DNA of 64,000 nucleotides from Sedimenticola sp. (GTDB taxonomy: Bacteria; Pseudomonadota; Gammaproteobacteria; Chromatiales; Chromatiaceae), in the NCBI GenBank assembly GCA_027068915.1, contig JAMOLT010000009.1, forward strand, positions 1 to 64,000. Direction: 5' to 3'. The position numbers and the translations under genes are program-made. Shown here one piece after another: positions 10,678-20,217 of the stretch. Each line of letters opens with the position of its first letter. The stretch's first letter is position 1. A model generated the notes under the pieces. That model was not told the DNA's origin. It did not search any database and saw only the letters and a program-made list of their open reading frames with translations.

Positions 10678-11687
10678 CCTACGGGCAGAAAACCCTTTCC
10701 CCAGGAAAACCCGGCGGCAGTCAGTGCTTCGGCAATTTCCTCTCTGGCGCCGTGATTGGCTACATAGATGAGGACGAAAGAAGCGGGGTTTTGCCTCAGC
10801 CACTGCATATCCACCACGGGAGCGCCCTGCAGCTGGTTGCCGATCTTGGCTGGATCGATGTCTATCCAGGCCCTGGGCTGAAAGCCCTGATCCAGCAGAT
10901 GGCGGCAGCGCCGGCGGGTTTTGCGTCCCGCACCCCAGATGACGAAGTTGTCCCTGTGCTTGAGGAAGCGGGGATCTTTTGCCAGATATTCCGCCTTCAG
11001 CCGGTCGAAGGATTCACGGCTGCAGCGGGGATCGGTGCGGGAGAGGCGGCCGGGGCTTTCCCGCCAGTCCAGCAGCACCTGATCGATCTTTTCCATGGCG
11101 TGGCCGGAATGAAAAAGCCGCAGCCACAGGTCATAGTCTTCAGGAAACATGCCGCCCCGATAGCCGCCAATGTTTTCAATCGCTGTCTTGCGGAAGCAGA
11201 CCGTGGGGTGGGCGAAAGGTGATTCGATGTAGATCTGGTTGGCGATATCCGCGCCGGAGCAGCACAGATTCTGCCAGCGCATGTATTCCCGGTATCCCGC
11301 CTGGATCAGTTTTTCAGGAAACAGCCGGGCCCGGGTTGCGGAAAGCGTAAGTGCGGGATTGGCCTGGAGATGTGCCAGCTGCATTTCCAGTCGCCGGGGG
11401 TGCATGATGTCGTCGGCATCCATGCGCGCCACCAGTTCGCTGCTGCAATGTTGCAGGCCGTGGTTGAGCGCAGATACCAGTCCCTTGCCGGGGTTGCTGA
11501 TGAGGCGAATGCGCGCATCCCGTTGTGCGTGCTGCTGCAACCATTCCCGGGAGTCGTCACTGGAATGGTCATCGACGGCGACCAGTTCCCAGTTCTCCAG
11601 GGTTTGTTCCTGGATGCTGCGGATACATGCAGGCAGCGTACTGCGGGTGTTGTAAAACGGCAGTAGAATGCTGGTGGAAAATAACAT
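10674..11687 (-). CDS. GT2 glycosyltransferase with C-terminal Rossmann-like domain
   Basis: The N-terminal about 220 residues form a GT-A glycosyltransferase of family 2. They start SILLPFYNTRSTLPACIRSI and include VAVDDHSSDDS and the metal motif MDADD. The C-terminal 100 residues contain a glycine-rich turn, FVIWGAGRKTRRR, followed by IDIDPAKIGNQLQGAPVV. This resembles the nucleotide- or sugar-binding half-domains in sugar acyltransferases and capsule proteins. The gene is convergent with the GT61-TPR gene, so the two are not one operon, but they may serve the same glycan. Confidence 0.82.
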   Translation of the reverse strand: MLFSTSILLPFYNTRSTLPACIRSIQEQTLENWELVAVDDHSSDDSREWLQQHAQRDARIRLISNPGKGLVSALNHGLQHCSSELVARMDADDIMHPRRLEMQLAHLQANPALTLSATRARLFPEKLIQAGYREYMRWQNLCCSGADIANQIYIESPFAHPTVCFRKTAIENIGGYRGGMFPEDYDLWLRLFHSGHAMEKIDQVLLDWRESPGRLSRTDPRCSRESFDRLKAEYLAKDPRFLKHRDNFVIWGAGRKTRRRCRHLLDQGFQPRAWIDIDPAKIGNQLQGAPVVDMQWLRQNPASFVLIYVANHGAREEIAEALTAAGFSWGKGFLPVG

Positions 11688-11699
11688 ACAGGAAAGCTT

Positions 11700-12224
11700 A
11701 TGACTCGTGAGAACAGCACCAAGGATAAATCACCTGCGCCGCGTTGGCGACGCTGGGCAATGGATATTCTGCTGGTGTTTGTGGTGGTCTTTGTCGTGCA
11801 TCTTTGGCAGACGCGGGATCTTCCGGTCGGTCCTGCGCCAAAATTGCAGGGCATGATGCTCACGGGCGAAACAAAACGCCTGGAAGACTACCGGGGGGCG
11901 CCGGTGCTGGTACATTTCTGGGCGACCTGGTGCCCGGTCTGCCGTCTGGAGGAGGGGAGCATCGACAATCTGGCGGAGGACTACCCGGTGCTGACCATAG
12001 CCACAGGTTCGGGGGAAACGGCGGAGATAAAAAAGCACCTGGCGGACAATGACCTGAGTTTCCCGGTGCTGATGGATGAGAGCGGGGTGATAGGAGCAGA
12101 TTGGGGAATCCGCGGGGTGCCCAGCAGTTTCATTGTGGATGCGCAGGGGCAGATACGCCATGTGGCGGTGGGTTACACCACGGAGCTGGGGCTGCGTTTT
12201 CGCATGTGGTTGGCAAGCCTGTAG
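11700..12224 (+). CDS. Membrane-anchored thioredoxin-like (TlpA/ScsD-type) protein
   Basis: A 174-residue periplasm-facing thioredoxin-fold protein. A basic N-terminus precedes one hydrophobic anchor (about residues 21-37). The active site FWATWCPVCRLEE follows near residue 76, and the cis-Pro region is GVPSSFIVD. The CPVC dipeptide and the overall pattern resemble ScsD and other TlpA-like disulfide reductases. The partner is unknown. It is divergent from the GT2 gene with only 12 bp between start codons, so the two promoters must lie inside the neighbouring coding regions or overlap. Confidence 0.85.
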   Translation: MTRENSTKDKSPAPRWRRWAMDILLVFVVVFVVHLWQTRDLPVGPAPKLQGMMLTGETKRLEDYRGAPVLVHFWATWCPVCRLEEGSIDNLAEDYPVLTIATGSGETAEIKKHLADNDLSFPVLMDESGVIGADWGIRGVPSSFIVDAQGQIRHVAVGYTTELGLRFRMWLASL

Positions 12225-12254
12225 TGGCTTGCGCCCGCATGAATGCCCGGCTGC

Positions 12255-12488
12255 TCAGATATCGCCGATGACCCGCTCGTCACGGGGGATGCTCAACAGT
12301 TTTTCTGCTTCTACTGTATTCTTTGCGAATACCAGCCGGAACTCCTGGGGGTCGCGCTGCGGATGCCTGTCTCTTTCTTCCTTTATCCGCGTTTTTGCAT
12401 CACGATACTTGGGGTAGGTTTCGATATGAGTGAGTAATTTTGCCCCGGATTCCGGGTGAACCACCACTTCATAGGTAAAATATGGCAT
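12255..12488 (-). CDS. Small conserved-looking hypothetical protein, 77 residues
   Basis: Not recognised. The product starts MPYFTYEVVVHPESGAKLLT and is short, charged and soluble, with KYRDAKTRIKEERDR in the middle and a C-terminal VEAEKLLSIPRDERVIGDI. It has no cysteine and no signal. An upstream GAGTTAC-type site is weak. Its codon use is like that of neighbouring genes, and it fills the gap before the Lpd-like gene on the same strand. A real gene is likely; its function is unknown. Confidence 0.6.
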   Translation of the reverse strand: MPYFTYEVVVHPESGAKLLTHIETYPKYRDAKTRIKEERDRHPQRDPQEFRLVFAKNTVEAEKLLSIPRDERVIGDI

Positions 12489-12547
12489 TGTGTAACTCCA
12501 TGCAAATCAATGAGATGTTTTTTTAATCTGATTATTTGCTTTAGGTT

Positions 12548-13966
12548 TTATTCGTCGAGTGTGCGCAGCTCTGCAATGGGCCCCGGGTTTTTGGCTTCCA
12601 CCTGGTGGTAGAGAGAAGTCAGGGCAGCTTGCAGTGCTTCTTCCATGACGGGATGGTAGTAGGGCATCTGGATTAGTTCTCCGACGGTCATTTCCTTTTC
12701 GATGCACCAGGCCAGCAAATGCGCCAGGTGTTCGCCGCGTGGCGTAATCATTTCCGCGCCCAGGATCTTGCCGCTCTTCGTGTCGGCATAGACCCGGATG
12801 ACCCCACGGTTTCTCCCCATGATCAATGCCCGGCCCACCGGGGCGATTTTTATCTCACCGGTTTTGAAGGCACCCGGTTCCAGATCGGCAAATCTGGTGC
12901 CTACGCTGATGATATTGGGATCGCTGAATACGATGGCCAGAGGGGTCTTTCGTTTGAAAGCCCTGATTTCATCGTGTGTGGCGTTATAACCGGCAATTTT
13001 CCCTTCGTCTCCAGCCTCATGAAGTATGGGGCGGTCTGCGTTAATGTCGCCGGCAAGAAACAGGGGGTGGTCGCCGATTTGCATGGTGTTGGGGTTATAT
13101 GCGGGAATGCCGCGTTCGTCCAGCTCGATTCCCAGGTTCTCCAGGCCCAGCCTGTCCAGGTTGGGGCGGCGGCCGAGACTCGCCAGCACCTTGTCCACCA
13201 CCACGCTTTGCTCCCCGGCGGTGATCCGCAGGCGGCCATCAGCCTCTTCGGTGATTTCTGCGCCATGGCCGAGCCAGAGGGGAAATTCTTTGGATATCAC
13301 CTCGATTGCCGTCTTGTTCACTTCCGGGTCGCTGATGCCGCCGATGTGTTCCGCCAGGTCGATACCGGTGGTTTCCACACCCAGGCGGGAGATGGTCTGA
13401 CCCAGCTCCAGGCCGATAACGCCCAAGCCGATCACCGCCATGGAAGGGGGCAGGTCTTCCAGCTCGAAGAATTCATCAGTGGTAACAATGCGGTCGCCAA
13501 AGGCTTGCCAGTCCTTGGGGACGATGGGCGTGGAGCCGGTGGCAATAATGCACCTGTCTGCACGGATGCGTTGGCCGTCTTCCAGTTCGATCAGTCCTGG
13601 TTCGATGAAGCGTGCGTATTGCTGAATGAAGGTATTCTCATCCAGATGATCGGTGCTGTTGGACAGCACGCGATCCACGAAGGTATCGCGCAGATCGCGC
13701 ATGTATTCCAGCGCTTCGGGAACATTCACGTGCATGTCCTTGCAGCCCTCTATGCCCATGCGCCCGAACAGGGCCTTGCGGTGGATATCTTCCGCCACCT
13801 GTATGATGACCTTGGATGGCATGCAGCCCACCCGGGCGCAGGTGGTTCCCGGCTCGCCGCCATTGATCAGAACAAAACTTTTTTCCGCACGCCTGACGCG
13901 CCCCATGGCGTTTAGCCCGGCGGTGCCGGAACCGATAATGGCCACATCTACCTGTTTTTCTTTCAC
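12548..13966 (-). CDS. lpdA: Dihydrolipoamide dehydrogenase-like flavoprotein
   Basis: A class I pyridine nucleotide-disulfide oxidoreductase. The FAD-binding GSGTAGLNA is at the N-terminus. The redox-active disulfide is in TCARVGCMPSK, the NAD-binding GLGVIGLELG lies near residue 180, and the second FAD site is FLAGDIN. The C-terminal dimer domain carries HPVMEEAL, matching the catalytic His-Glu pair. GTG start with GAGGAA upstream. It could be the E3 partner of the PDH E1/E2 genes at 33-36 kb, which have no E3 beside them. However, it stands alone and belongs to a divergent E3-like branch, so the substrate remains inferred. Confidence 0.85.
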   Translation of the reverse strand: MKEKQVDVAIIGSGTAGLNAMGRVRRAEKSFVLINGGEPGTTCARVGCMPSKVIIQVAEDIHRKALFGRMGIEGCKDMHVNVPEALEYMRDLRDTFVDRVLSNSTDHLDENTFIQQYARFIEPGLIELEDGQRIRADRCIIATGSTPIVPKDWQAFGDRIVTTDEFFELEDLPPSMAVIGLGVIGLELGQTISRLGVETTGIDLAEHIGGISDPEVNKTAIEVISKEFPLWLGHGAEITEEADGRLRITAGEQSVVVDKVLASLGRRPNLDRLGLENLGIELDERGIPAYNPNTMQIGDHPLFLAGDINADRPILHEAGDEGKIAGYNATHDEIRAFKRKTPLAIVFSDPNIISVGTRFADLEPGAFKTGEIKIAPVGRALIMGRNRGVIRVYADTKSGKILGAEMITPRGEHLAHLLAWCIEKEMTVGELIQMPYYHPVMEEALQAALTSLYHQVEAKNPGPIAELRTLDE

Positions 13967-14154
13967 GGTCGTTCCTCAAGTTTTACTTTATCAACATATT
14001 CTAACGGTATTGCGCATAATTCACATACTGATTTGGGATGTGGGAATATCCGCAGCGAAACCGGTTTGATGTGCTTCACAAATATTAGCCCGGCAACTAT
14101 CTATGTCGTCCTCAGGACGTCAGACGTCCCGAACCGATTGAAAAATAACATGTT

Positions 14155-14256
14155 CGGCCGCCCCGGGTGCATCCGTGGACGTCGTTGCCGCACCTTGACA
14201 GGGAATCACCCTGCCGGCGGTGCGGCGCCTTGCCACGAATGCGCCCGGGGCGGCTG
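14155..14256. repeat. Nested 100-bp palindrome upstream of htpG
   Basis: Three nested inverted repeats share one axis. The outer arms, 14155..14178 and 14233..14256, match at 21 of 24 positions (CGGCCGCCCCGGG type). The middle arms GCCGCACC (14187..14194) and GGTGCGGC (14219..14226) are perfect. The inner CAGGG/CCCTG has a 5-nt loop. No T-run follows, so it is not a simple terminator. It lies between the divergent lpd-like and htpG genes and resembles a small palindromic mobile or REP-like unit. Confidence 0.7.
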
Positions 14257-14300
14257 AGGGCGATATAGATAGTCGCCGGGTTAAAAATTTTCCGCCGGGC

Positions 14301-14329
14301 CTTGAAAAGACTGTTGGGAAACCAAATGT
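14301..14329 (+). promoter_or_regulatory. Sigma-32-like heat-shock promoter of htpG
   Basis: CTTGAAA at 14301..14307 is a perfect match to the sigma-32 -35 consensus. After 14 nt, CCAAATGT at 14322..14329 matches the CCCCATNT -10 at six of eight positions. The predicted start is about 14336, leaving a leader of roughly 37 nt before the htpG ATG. The gene identity (an HSP90 chaperone) supports the call. Confidence 0.65.
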
Positions 14330-14372
14330 AAAGCCAATTAAAAACCAGTCAGTATTTCGGGAGAAAATATAC

Positions 14373-16298
14373 ATGACAATCGATGCACACAAAGAAACCA
14401 TGGAATTTCAGGCGGAGGTGAGTCAGGTGCTGAACCTGGTCATCCGCTCGCTCTACAGCAACAAGGAGATCTTCCTGCGTGAACTGATTTCCAACGCTTC
14501 TGATGCGGCGGAAAAGCTGCGCTTTGAGGCTTTATCGGACGATGCGCTGTACGAAGGGGATCCTGACCTGAAGATTCGGGTGTGGGCAGACCAGGATGCC
14601 GGTACCCTGACGGTATCCGACAATGGCATCGGCATGAATCGACAGGAAGTCATGGAAACCATTGGCACCATCGCCAGTTCCGGCACCAAGAAATTCCTGG
14701 AGAATCTCAGCGGGGATGAAACTACGGACAGCCAGCTCATTGGCCAGTTCGGCGTGGGTTTCTATTCGGCGTTCATCGTCGCCGACAAGGTGACGCTCAC
14801 CACCCGGCGGGCAGGCATGGAGCCGGAGCATGGCGTGCGCTGGGAGTCCACGGGAGAAGGCAGTTACAGCATAGAAACTGTGGAGAAGCCTGGCCGCGGC
14901 ACGGAAATCACCCTGCACCTGCGTGAGGACGACAAGGAATTCCTGGACAGCTGGCGTTTGCGGCAGATCATCAACAAGTTTTCTGATCATCTGGCCATTC
15001 CCATTGAAATGCCCAAGGAAGCGCCACCTGCCGAAGAAGAGGACGAAAAGAAAGACCAGCCCGGGGAAATCGAATGGGAGCAGGTGAACAAAGGCATTGC
15101 ACTGTGGATGCGCAGCAAGTCGGAAATCACGGACGAGGAGTACAAGGACTTCTACAAATCCATCTCTCATGATTTTGAGGATCCTCTGGACTGGGTGCAT
15201 AACCGCGTCGAGGGAACCAGTGAATATACGTCCTTGCTCTTTATCCCTTCCCGTGCGCCTTTCGACCTGTGGGACAGGGAGCAAAAGCATGGCGTAAAAC
15301 TCTATGTGCGGCGGGTGTTTATCATGGACGAGGCGGACAAACTGATGCCACACTACCTGCGCTTTGTAAAGGGCGTGGTGGATTCGGATGACCTGCCCCT
15401 GAACGTCTCCCGCGAGCTTCTGCAGCACAATCGCAAGATCGACACCATTCGCAGCGCCAACGTAAAGCGCATTCTCGGTTTGCTGGAGAAAATGGCGAAG
15501 AACGATGGCGAGAAGTATCAGAAATTCTGGGATGAATTCGGCAAGGTGCTAAAGGAAGGACCGGCGGAAGATTTTGCCAACAAGGAACGCCTGGCCGGAT
15601 TGTTCCGCTTTGCCAGCACCAAATCAGAAGGGGATGCACAAACGGTTTCCCTTGATGACTATCTGGAGCGCATGGCGGAGAAGCAGGAAAAAATCTACTA
15701 CATTACGGCAGACTCCCTGACTGCGGCCCGCAACAGCCCTCATCTGGAAATTTTCAAGAAAAAGGGCATTGAAGTGTTGTTGCTGACCGATCGTGTGGAT
15801 GAATGGCTCATGTCCCACCTTACGGACTACAAGGAAAAGCCCCTTCAGTCCGTGACCAAGGGACAGTTGGATCTGGGTGAACTGGACGGTGAAGAGGACA
15901 AGGAACAACAGGAGAAAGCCCAGGAAGAACACAAGACCCTGCTGGAAGGCATCAAGGAGGCTCTGGGAGAAAAGGTCAAAGAGGTGCGAGTCTCCAGCCG
16001 CCTGGTCGATTCCCCCGCCTGCCTGGTGGTGGATGATTATGACATGAGCCAGAATCTGGCGCGGGTGCTCAAACAACTGGGACAGGATGCGCCCATGCCC
16101 ACGCCGATTATGGAGCTGAATGTAGAGCATCCACTGGTTGCGCGGCTGGAGCAGGAGAAAGACCAAACCCGCTATGGCGAACTGGCGCAATTGTTGTATG
16201 ATCAGGCGCTGCTGGCAGAAGGCGGGCAGCTGGAGGATCCCGCCGGATTCGTGCATCGGTTGAACCGATTGATGCTGGATATGTCAGACGATAAATAA
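14373..16298 (+). CDS. htpG: Chaperone HtpG (HSP90)
   Basis: Bacterial HSP90, an ATP-dependent cytosolic chaperone. The ATPase domain starts about residue 10 with [13 protein letters not shown] and continues through DNGIGM and the GVGFYSAF lid region. The middle domain and C-terminal dimer domain follow, and the 641-residue length is normal. The ATG at 14373 is chosen because GGGAG lies 9-10 nt upstream and the protein then begins [15 protein letters not shown]. The GTG used by the track lies inside the palindrome. A sigma-32-like promoter lies 40-70 bp upstream. Confidence 0.97.
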   Translation: MTIDAHKETMEFQAEVSQVLNLVIRSLYSNKEIFLRELISNASDAAEKLRFEALSDDALYEGDPDLKIRVWADQDAGTLTVSDNGIGMNRQEVMETIGTIASSGTKKFLENLSGDETTDSQLIGQFGVGFYSAFIVADKVTLTTRRAGMEPEHGVRWESTGEGSYSIETVEKPGRGTEITLHLREDDKEFLDSWRLRQIINKFSDHLAIPIEMPKEAPPAEEEDEKKDQPGEIEWEQVNKGIALWMRSKSEITDEEYKDFYKSISHDFEDPLDWVHNRVEGTSEYTSLLFIPSRAPFDLWDREQKHGVKLYVRRVFIMDEADKLMPHYLRFVKGVVDSDDLPLNVSRELLQHNRKIDTIRSANVKRILGLLEKMAKNDGEKYQKFWDEFGKVLKEGPAEDFANKERLAGLFRFASTKSEGDAQTVSLDDYLERMAEKQEKIYYITADSLTAARNSPHLEIFKKKGIEVLLLTDRVDEWLMSHLTDYKEKPLQSVTKGQLDLGELDGEEDKEQQEKAQEEHKTLLEGIKEALGEKVKEVRVSSRLVDSPACLVVDDYDMSQNLARVLKQLGQDAPMPTPIMELNVEHPLVARLEQEKDQTRYGELAQLLYDQALLAEGGQLEDPAGFVHRLNRLMLDMSDDK

Positions 16299-16371
16299 AG
16301 GAATTTTCAAATAGGACAGGGCTGACGTGCCATTTGCTGCGTCGGCCCGAAGTGAATTGGAGACTATTGTG

Positions 16372-16977
16372 ATGAATGGATGGCGCCGAATCTTAGTCAG
16401 CAGTCTTTTGCTGATGCTGTTTCCCCTGCTGGCGACAGCTTCCACCCTGATGCAGACGGACATGGCGGAGATGACTGCCGATGCCGAGCTGATTTTTGAA
16501 GGCCGGGTCGTCGGTACCCGGGTCGTCGGCGCTCCAGGGAGCCGCATGTTGCGTACTGTGGTTACTTTCGAGGTTCTGGATCTGGTAAAAGGGGAATATG
16601 ACCAGCCACAGCTGGAACTCTCCTTCGTCGGTGGCAGCCGGGGGGATTTGAAAGTGCAGGTCTCCCATATGCAGACCCCACGCATGGGGGAAGAGGGCAT
16701 CTACTTCGTTGAAGACATTCACAAGCGTCTGGTCAATCCACTTTATGGCTGGCACCAGGGGCATTTTCTGCTGGAGTGGGATCGGCAGCTCCAGCAGCGG
16801 AAAGTAACCACCTTGAGCGGCAAGCCCGTGTTTGGCCTGGAGCGCAAGCGCTCGGCGACCCAGGCAAAAATAAGCAAAGGTCCTGCGCTGGGTGTGCTTG
16901 TAGAACCACTGCAAAGTGTGGATCGCCCCATGAATCCTGCTGATTTCAAGACTGCTGTCAGGGAGATGTTGCAATGA
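16372..16977 (+). CDS. Secreted protein of unknown function, partner of matrixin
   Basis: Not recognised by name. The ATG at 16372, with TTGGAGA upstream, gives a 201-residue protein with a clear signal peptide (MNGWRRILVSSLLLMLFPLL, cleaved near ATAS). A beta-rich mature part follows with VVTFEVLDLVKGEY and a C-terminal FKTAVREML helix. Its stop overlaps the matrixin start (ATGA), so the two are translationally coupled. It may act as an inhibitor, chaperone or co-secreted partner of that protease, but the sequence does not show which. Confidence 0.7.
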   Translation: MNGWRRILVSSLLLMLFPLLATASTLMQTDMAEMTADAELIFEGRVVGTRVVGAPGSRMLRTVVTFEVLDLVKGEYDQPQLELSFVGGSRGDLKVQVSHMQTPRMGEEGIYFVEDIHKRLVNPLYGWHQGHFLLEWDRQLQQRKVTTLSGKPVFGLERKRSATQAKISKGPALGVLVEPLQSVDRPMNPADFKTAVREMLQ

Positions 16978-18152
16978 AAAAGAATGGATTAGCTGCTGTA
17001 GCGGCGCTGCTTTTTGCGCTGCTGTCCCTGCCCGCGTCGGCCTATGTGCTCATGGGTTCCCAGTGGCCGGGGAATCAAACCACCATCTACCCGGATTTCG
17101 TATTGCATGGTGACCGTGACAGCCTCTCCGGAATCTCCTGGAACCAGGCTTTCAGGGAAGCCGCGGGTGACTGGAATGCCCGCAGCCCCTTCCAGCTCAA
17201 GATCAATACCGCCAATCCCTCTCATCCTTGCGCCGGGCTGCATGATGACTACCCGGAAGACGGCTATCGCAATGGCGCCGCCTTTCATAACAAATATTGC
17301 TCCATTGATGATGATGGCAACCCAGAGACGGTGGATTTTGGCAAGAAGACCCTGGCAATTACGGTAAATTATACGTTCCGAAACAAACCCCAGGAGACGG
17401 TCGAGTCCGATATGTTCTTCAATAACGCGGAACGCTGGGATATCTATAATGGGGTGCATCAATCCCGGTTTGATTTCCGGCGGGTGGCTCTGCATGAGCT
17501 CGGCCATACCCTGGGTCTGGATCACGAGGAGAGCAACCCCGCCATCATGGCGCCGATTGTCGGCAACATCTATACCTTGCAGGCGGATGATATTGCAGGA
17601 TTGCAGGCCTTGTACGGCAGCAATACCGATCCGGGCGACCCGCCCATTCGCATGTCCATCGAAGAGCCTTTCGACGGCGATGTAAAATCTGGCGTGAGCA
17701 CTTTCCGGGGTTGGGTGGTCTCCAAGAACCCCCTGACATCCCTGACCCTGTATCGCAATGGCAAGCTGTTTGGCAATCTGGATCATGGTGGCAAACGGGT
17801 GGATGTAGAAAAGAAACACCCGAATTATCCGGGTTCGGTGAATTCCGGCTTTGCTTTCGCCACCAACTTTGGGGCACTTCTCGCGGGGCAGCACCAGTAC
17901 CGCCTGGTGGCGCGGGACAACCAGGGGAACATCCTGGAAAAGACGGTCAGCTTCCGGGTAGAGCGTTTTGATAATTCCTGGGTTGCGGATGACAATCGCA
18001 TCTCTTTGGACAACGCCAGCGTCTATTCGCCCAGCGGAAATGACATCCGAATCGACAGGTTGCTGCACGATGGCAAAGAGTATCGCGTGATACTTCGCTG
18101 GAAGAAAGCGAAACAAGGCTTTGATCCTGTTGAAATAATCCGAACAAGATAG
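16974..18152 (+). CDS. Secreted matrixin-like zinc metalloprotease
   Basis: A predicted exported metalloprotease of the M10/matrixin type. A signal peptide (about residues 1-23, ending PASA) is followed by a catalytic domain with the extended zinc motif HELGHTLGLDH near residue 173 and a downstream Met-turn (AIMAP). No obvious cysteine-switch propeptide is present. The C-terminal 170 residues are beta-rich, with FRGWVVSKNPL and a repeated NYPGSVNSGFAF-type segment typical of accessory domains of secreted proteins. It overlaps the upstream secreted protein by 4 bp. The substrate is unknown. Confidence 0.85.
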   Translation: MKKNGLAAVAALLFALLSLPASAYVLMGSQWPGNQTTIYPDFVLHGDRDSLSGISWNQAFREAAGDWNARSPFQLKINTANPSHPCAGLHDDYPEDGYRNGAAFHNKYCSIDDDGNPETVDFGKKTLAITVNYTFRNKPQETVESDMFFNNAERWDIYNGVHQSRFDFRRVALHELGHTLGLDHEESNPAIMAPIVGNIYTLQADDIAGLQALYGSNTDPGDPPIRMSIEEPFDGDVKSGVSTFRGWVVSKNPLTSLTLYRNGKLFGNLDHGGKRVDVEKKHPNYPGSVNSGFAFATNFGALLAGQHQYRLVARDNQGNILEKTVSFRVERFDNSWVADDNRISLDNASVYSPSGNDIRIDRLLHDGKEYRVILRWKKAKQGFDPVEIIRTR

Positions 18153-18156
18153 GTAG

Positions 18157-18933
<777 letters not shown>

Positions 18934-18962
18934 TAAGCATGTATTTAAAGTAATGATCAGAA

Positions 18963-18985
18963 GCCGGGGTAATCCCCGGTTTTTG
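18963..18985 (+). terminator. Rho-independent terminator after adk
   Basis: The perfect stem CCGGGG-TAAT-CCCCGG is followed by TTTTTG, 30 bp after the adk stop codon. Confidence 0.85.
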
Positions 18986-19196
18986 TTATATCCGGTATTC
19001 GCGATTGATGGCGGCGCATGGCGCAAGCTCTTGATCTGTTCTGTATAGCGTGTGAAAAATCTCACCAGACCTACTGGGTGTGGCCGCGATTTTTTACTAC
19101 GCTATTCAAATCAGCATCTTGCTCTGGGCATTCACAATCAACCGCAGATCTTGGGTTATACTGAAAAAAATTTACCGCATAAGCAGGAGGTCTTTG

Positions 19197-19574
19197 GTGG
19201 CTGTTATAGAACTGAATAAAGATAATTTTGAAGATACTATCAACAATAGCGCGTTTGTGATTCTCGACTTTTGGGCGCCTTGGTGCGGCCCTTGCAAAAG
19301 CTTTGCACCCACCTATGAAAAGGTTTCTGAAGATTTTCCCGATGTGGTATTTTCCAAAATCAATACCGAAGATGAACAGGAAATAGCGGCGCATTTCCAG
19401 ATTCGCTCGATTCCCACCCTGATGATTTTTCGTGACCAGGTCATTATCTATAGCGAAGCCGGTGCCTTGCCCGAAGGCTCGTTCCGCCAATTGGTTGAGC
19501 AGGCGGCAGCGCTGGACATGGATGACGTGCGCAAACAGATAGCCGAATCGGAAGCGGGCACTGCTGACGCCTGA
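19197..19574 (+). CDS. Thioredoxin with short C-terminal extension
   Basis: A cytosolic thioredoxin-fold protein with the classical active site WAPWCGPCK and the cis-Pro segment SIPTLMIF. At 125 residues it is about 15 longer than TrxA, with a charged C-terminal tail. The GTG start at 19197 is set by AGGAGG at 19185..19190; the track start 39 codons upstream has no such site and adds a non-thioredoxin sequence. The gene stands alone between adk and the DUF1249 gene. Whether it is the main thioredoxin cannot be judged from the window. Confidence 0.9.
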   Translation: MAVIELNKDNFEDTINNSAFVILDFWAPWCGPCKSFAPTYEKVSEDFPDVVFSKINTEDEQEIAAHFQIRSIPTLMIFRDQVIIYSEAGALPEGSFRQLVEQAAALDMDDVRKQIAESEAGTADA

Positions 19575-19674
19575 TTTCAGGTTTCCTTGAAGACAAAGAC
19601 CGGGAGCCGTTGTGCTCCCGGCATTCCAGCCATCCAGGGCAATCGACCTTGCGCTTTTGATCAAATGAATTCCT

Positions 19675-20148
19675 ATGCAATACCCCTGGATTTCCCGCAC
19701 TGACCAGTTGCTCGACTGCCTGCCAACGGTGGGAAAGCTGCTTGATCTCTGTGAAGAAAACTACCATTTGCTGCTGACGCTGGCTCCGCAGTTGCGGTAT
19801 ATGCAGGGGTTGCACGCATCCTGCCGTCCGGGGCACATGGATCTTTTTCTGGAAATTCTGGAACAGACACCCTATACCACGGTTGTGCATTTGACCTACT
19901 ATTTTGCCCATGAAGAGGGGCAATTTGCAGACCCCGATGCCCTGTTGCGTGTCTATCATGATGCAAGGCAGATTGAGGTTGCCAATCTGCGTCAGAAAGT
20001 CCTGCCTATTGAGGCGAATTACCAATATCCCAGCCTTCTCAACAAATGGAAAATCAATGTATTTCTTTCCAAATGGCTGTCTTTTTGTGCTGCCCAGAAG
20101 CATCAATTTACCGCAAATGAGGAATTCTTGACTAAAATGCATGGTTAA
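19675..20148 (+). CDS. DUF1249 (YqiB-like) protein
   Basis: A 157-residue soluble protein of the YqiB/DUF1249 family, of unknown role. Recognisable family positions are the N-terminal LCEENYHLLLTLAPQL and the C-terminal block VYHDARQIEVANL, NYQYP and NVFLSKWLSFCAAQK, which align by eye with E. coli YqiB. Its 3' end carries the iscR promoter and a putative IscR site, so it is probably a separate transcript from iscR. Confidence 0.8.
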   Translation: MQYPWISRTDQLLDCLPTVGKLLDLCEENYHLLLTLAPQLRYMQGLHASCRPGHMDLFLEILEQTPYTTVVHLTYYFAHEEGQFADPDALLRVYHDARQIEVANLRQKVLPIEANYQYPSLLNKWKINVFLSKWLSFCAAQKHQFTANEEFLTKMHG

Positions 20149-20157
20149 TGCTATTCT
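20124..20157 (+). promoter_or_regulatory. iscR promoter with putative IscR operator
   Basis: TTGACT at 20128..20133 serves as -35. After 18 nt, TATTCT at 20152..20157 is preceded by TGC, forming an extended -10. The left half ATTCTTGACTAAAAT matches the IscR type 1 half-site (ATASYYGACTRWWWY) at 14 of 15 positions; the right half is degenerate. A second small inverted repeat, TAGTGTTTTACTA, lies at 20166..20178. Autoregulation by IscR is inferred from family behaviour. Confidence 0.6.
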
Positions 20158-20217
20158 TAAATCCCTAGTGTTTTACTAAGTATATAATCACTCACAAAAT
20201 ACACAGGAGTTGAGAAC

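Noticed and set aside
14220-14372. Extended N-terminus of htpG from GTG at 14220
   Set aside because: Starts inside the nested palindrome, upstream of the predicted promoter, with no ribosome site; the ATG at 14373 matches the family.
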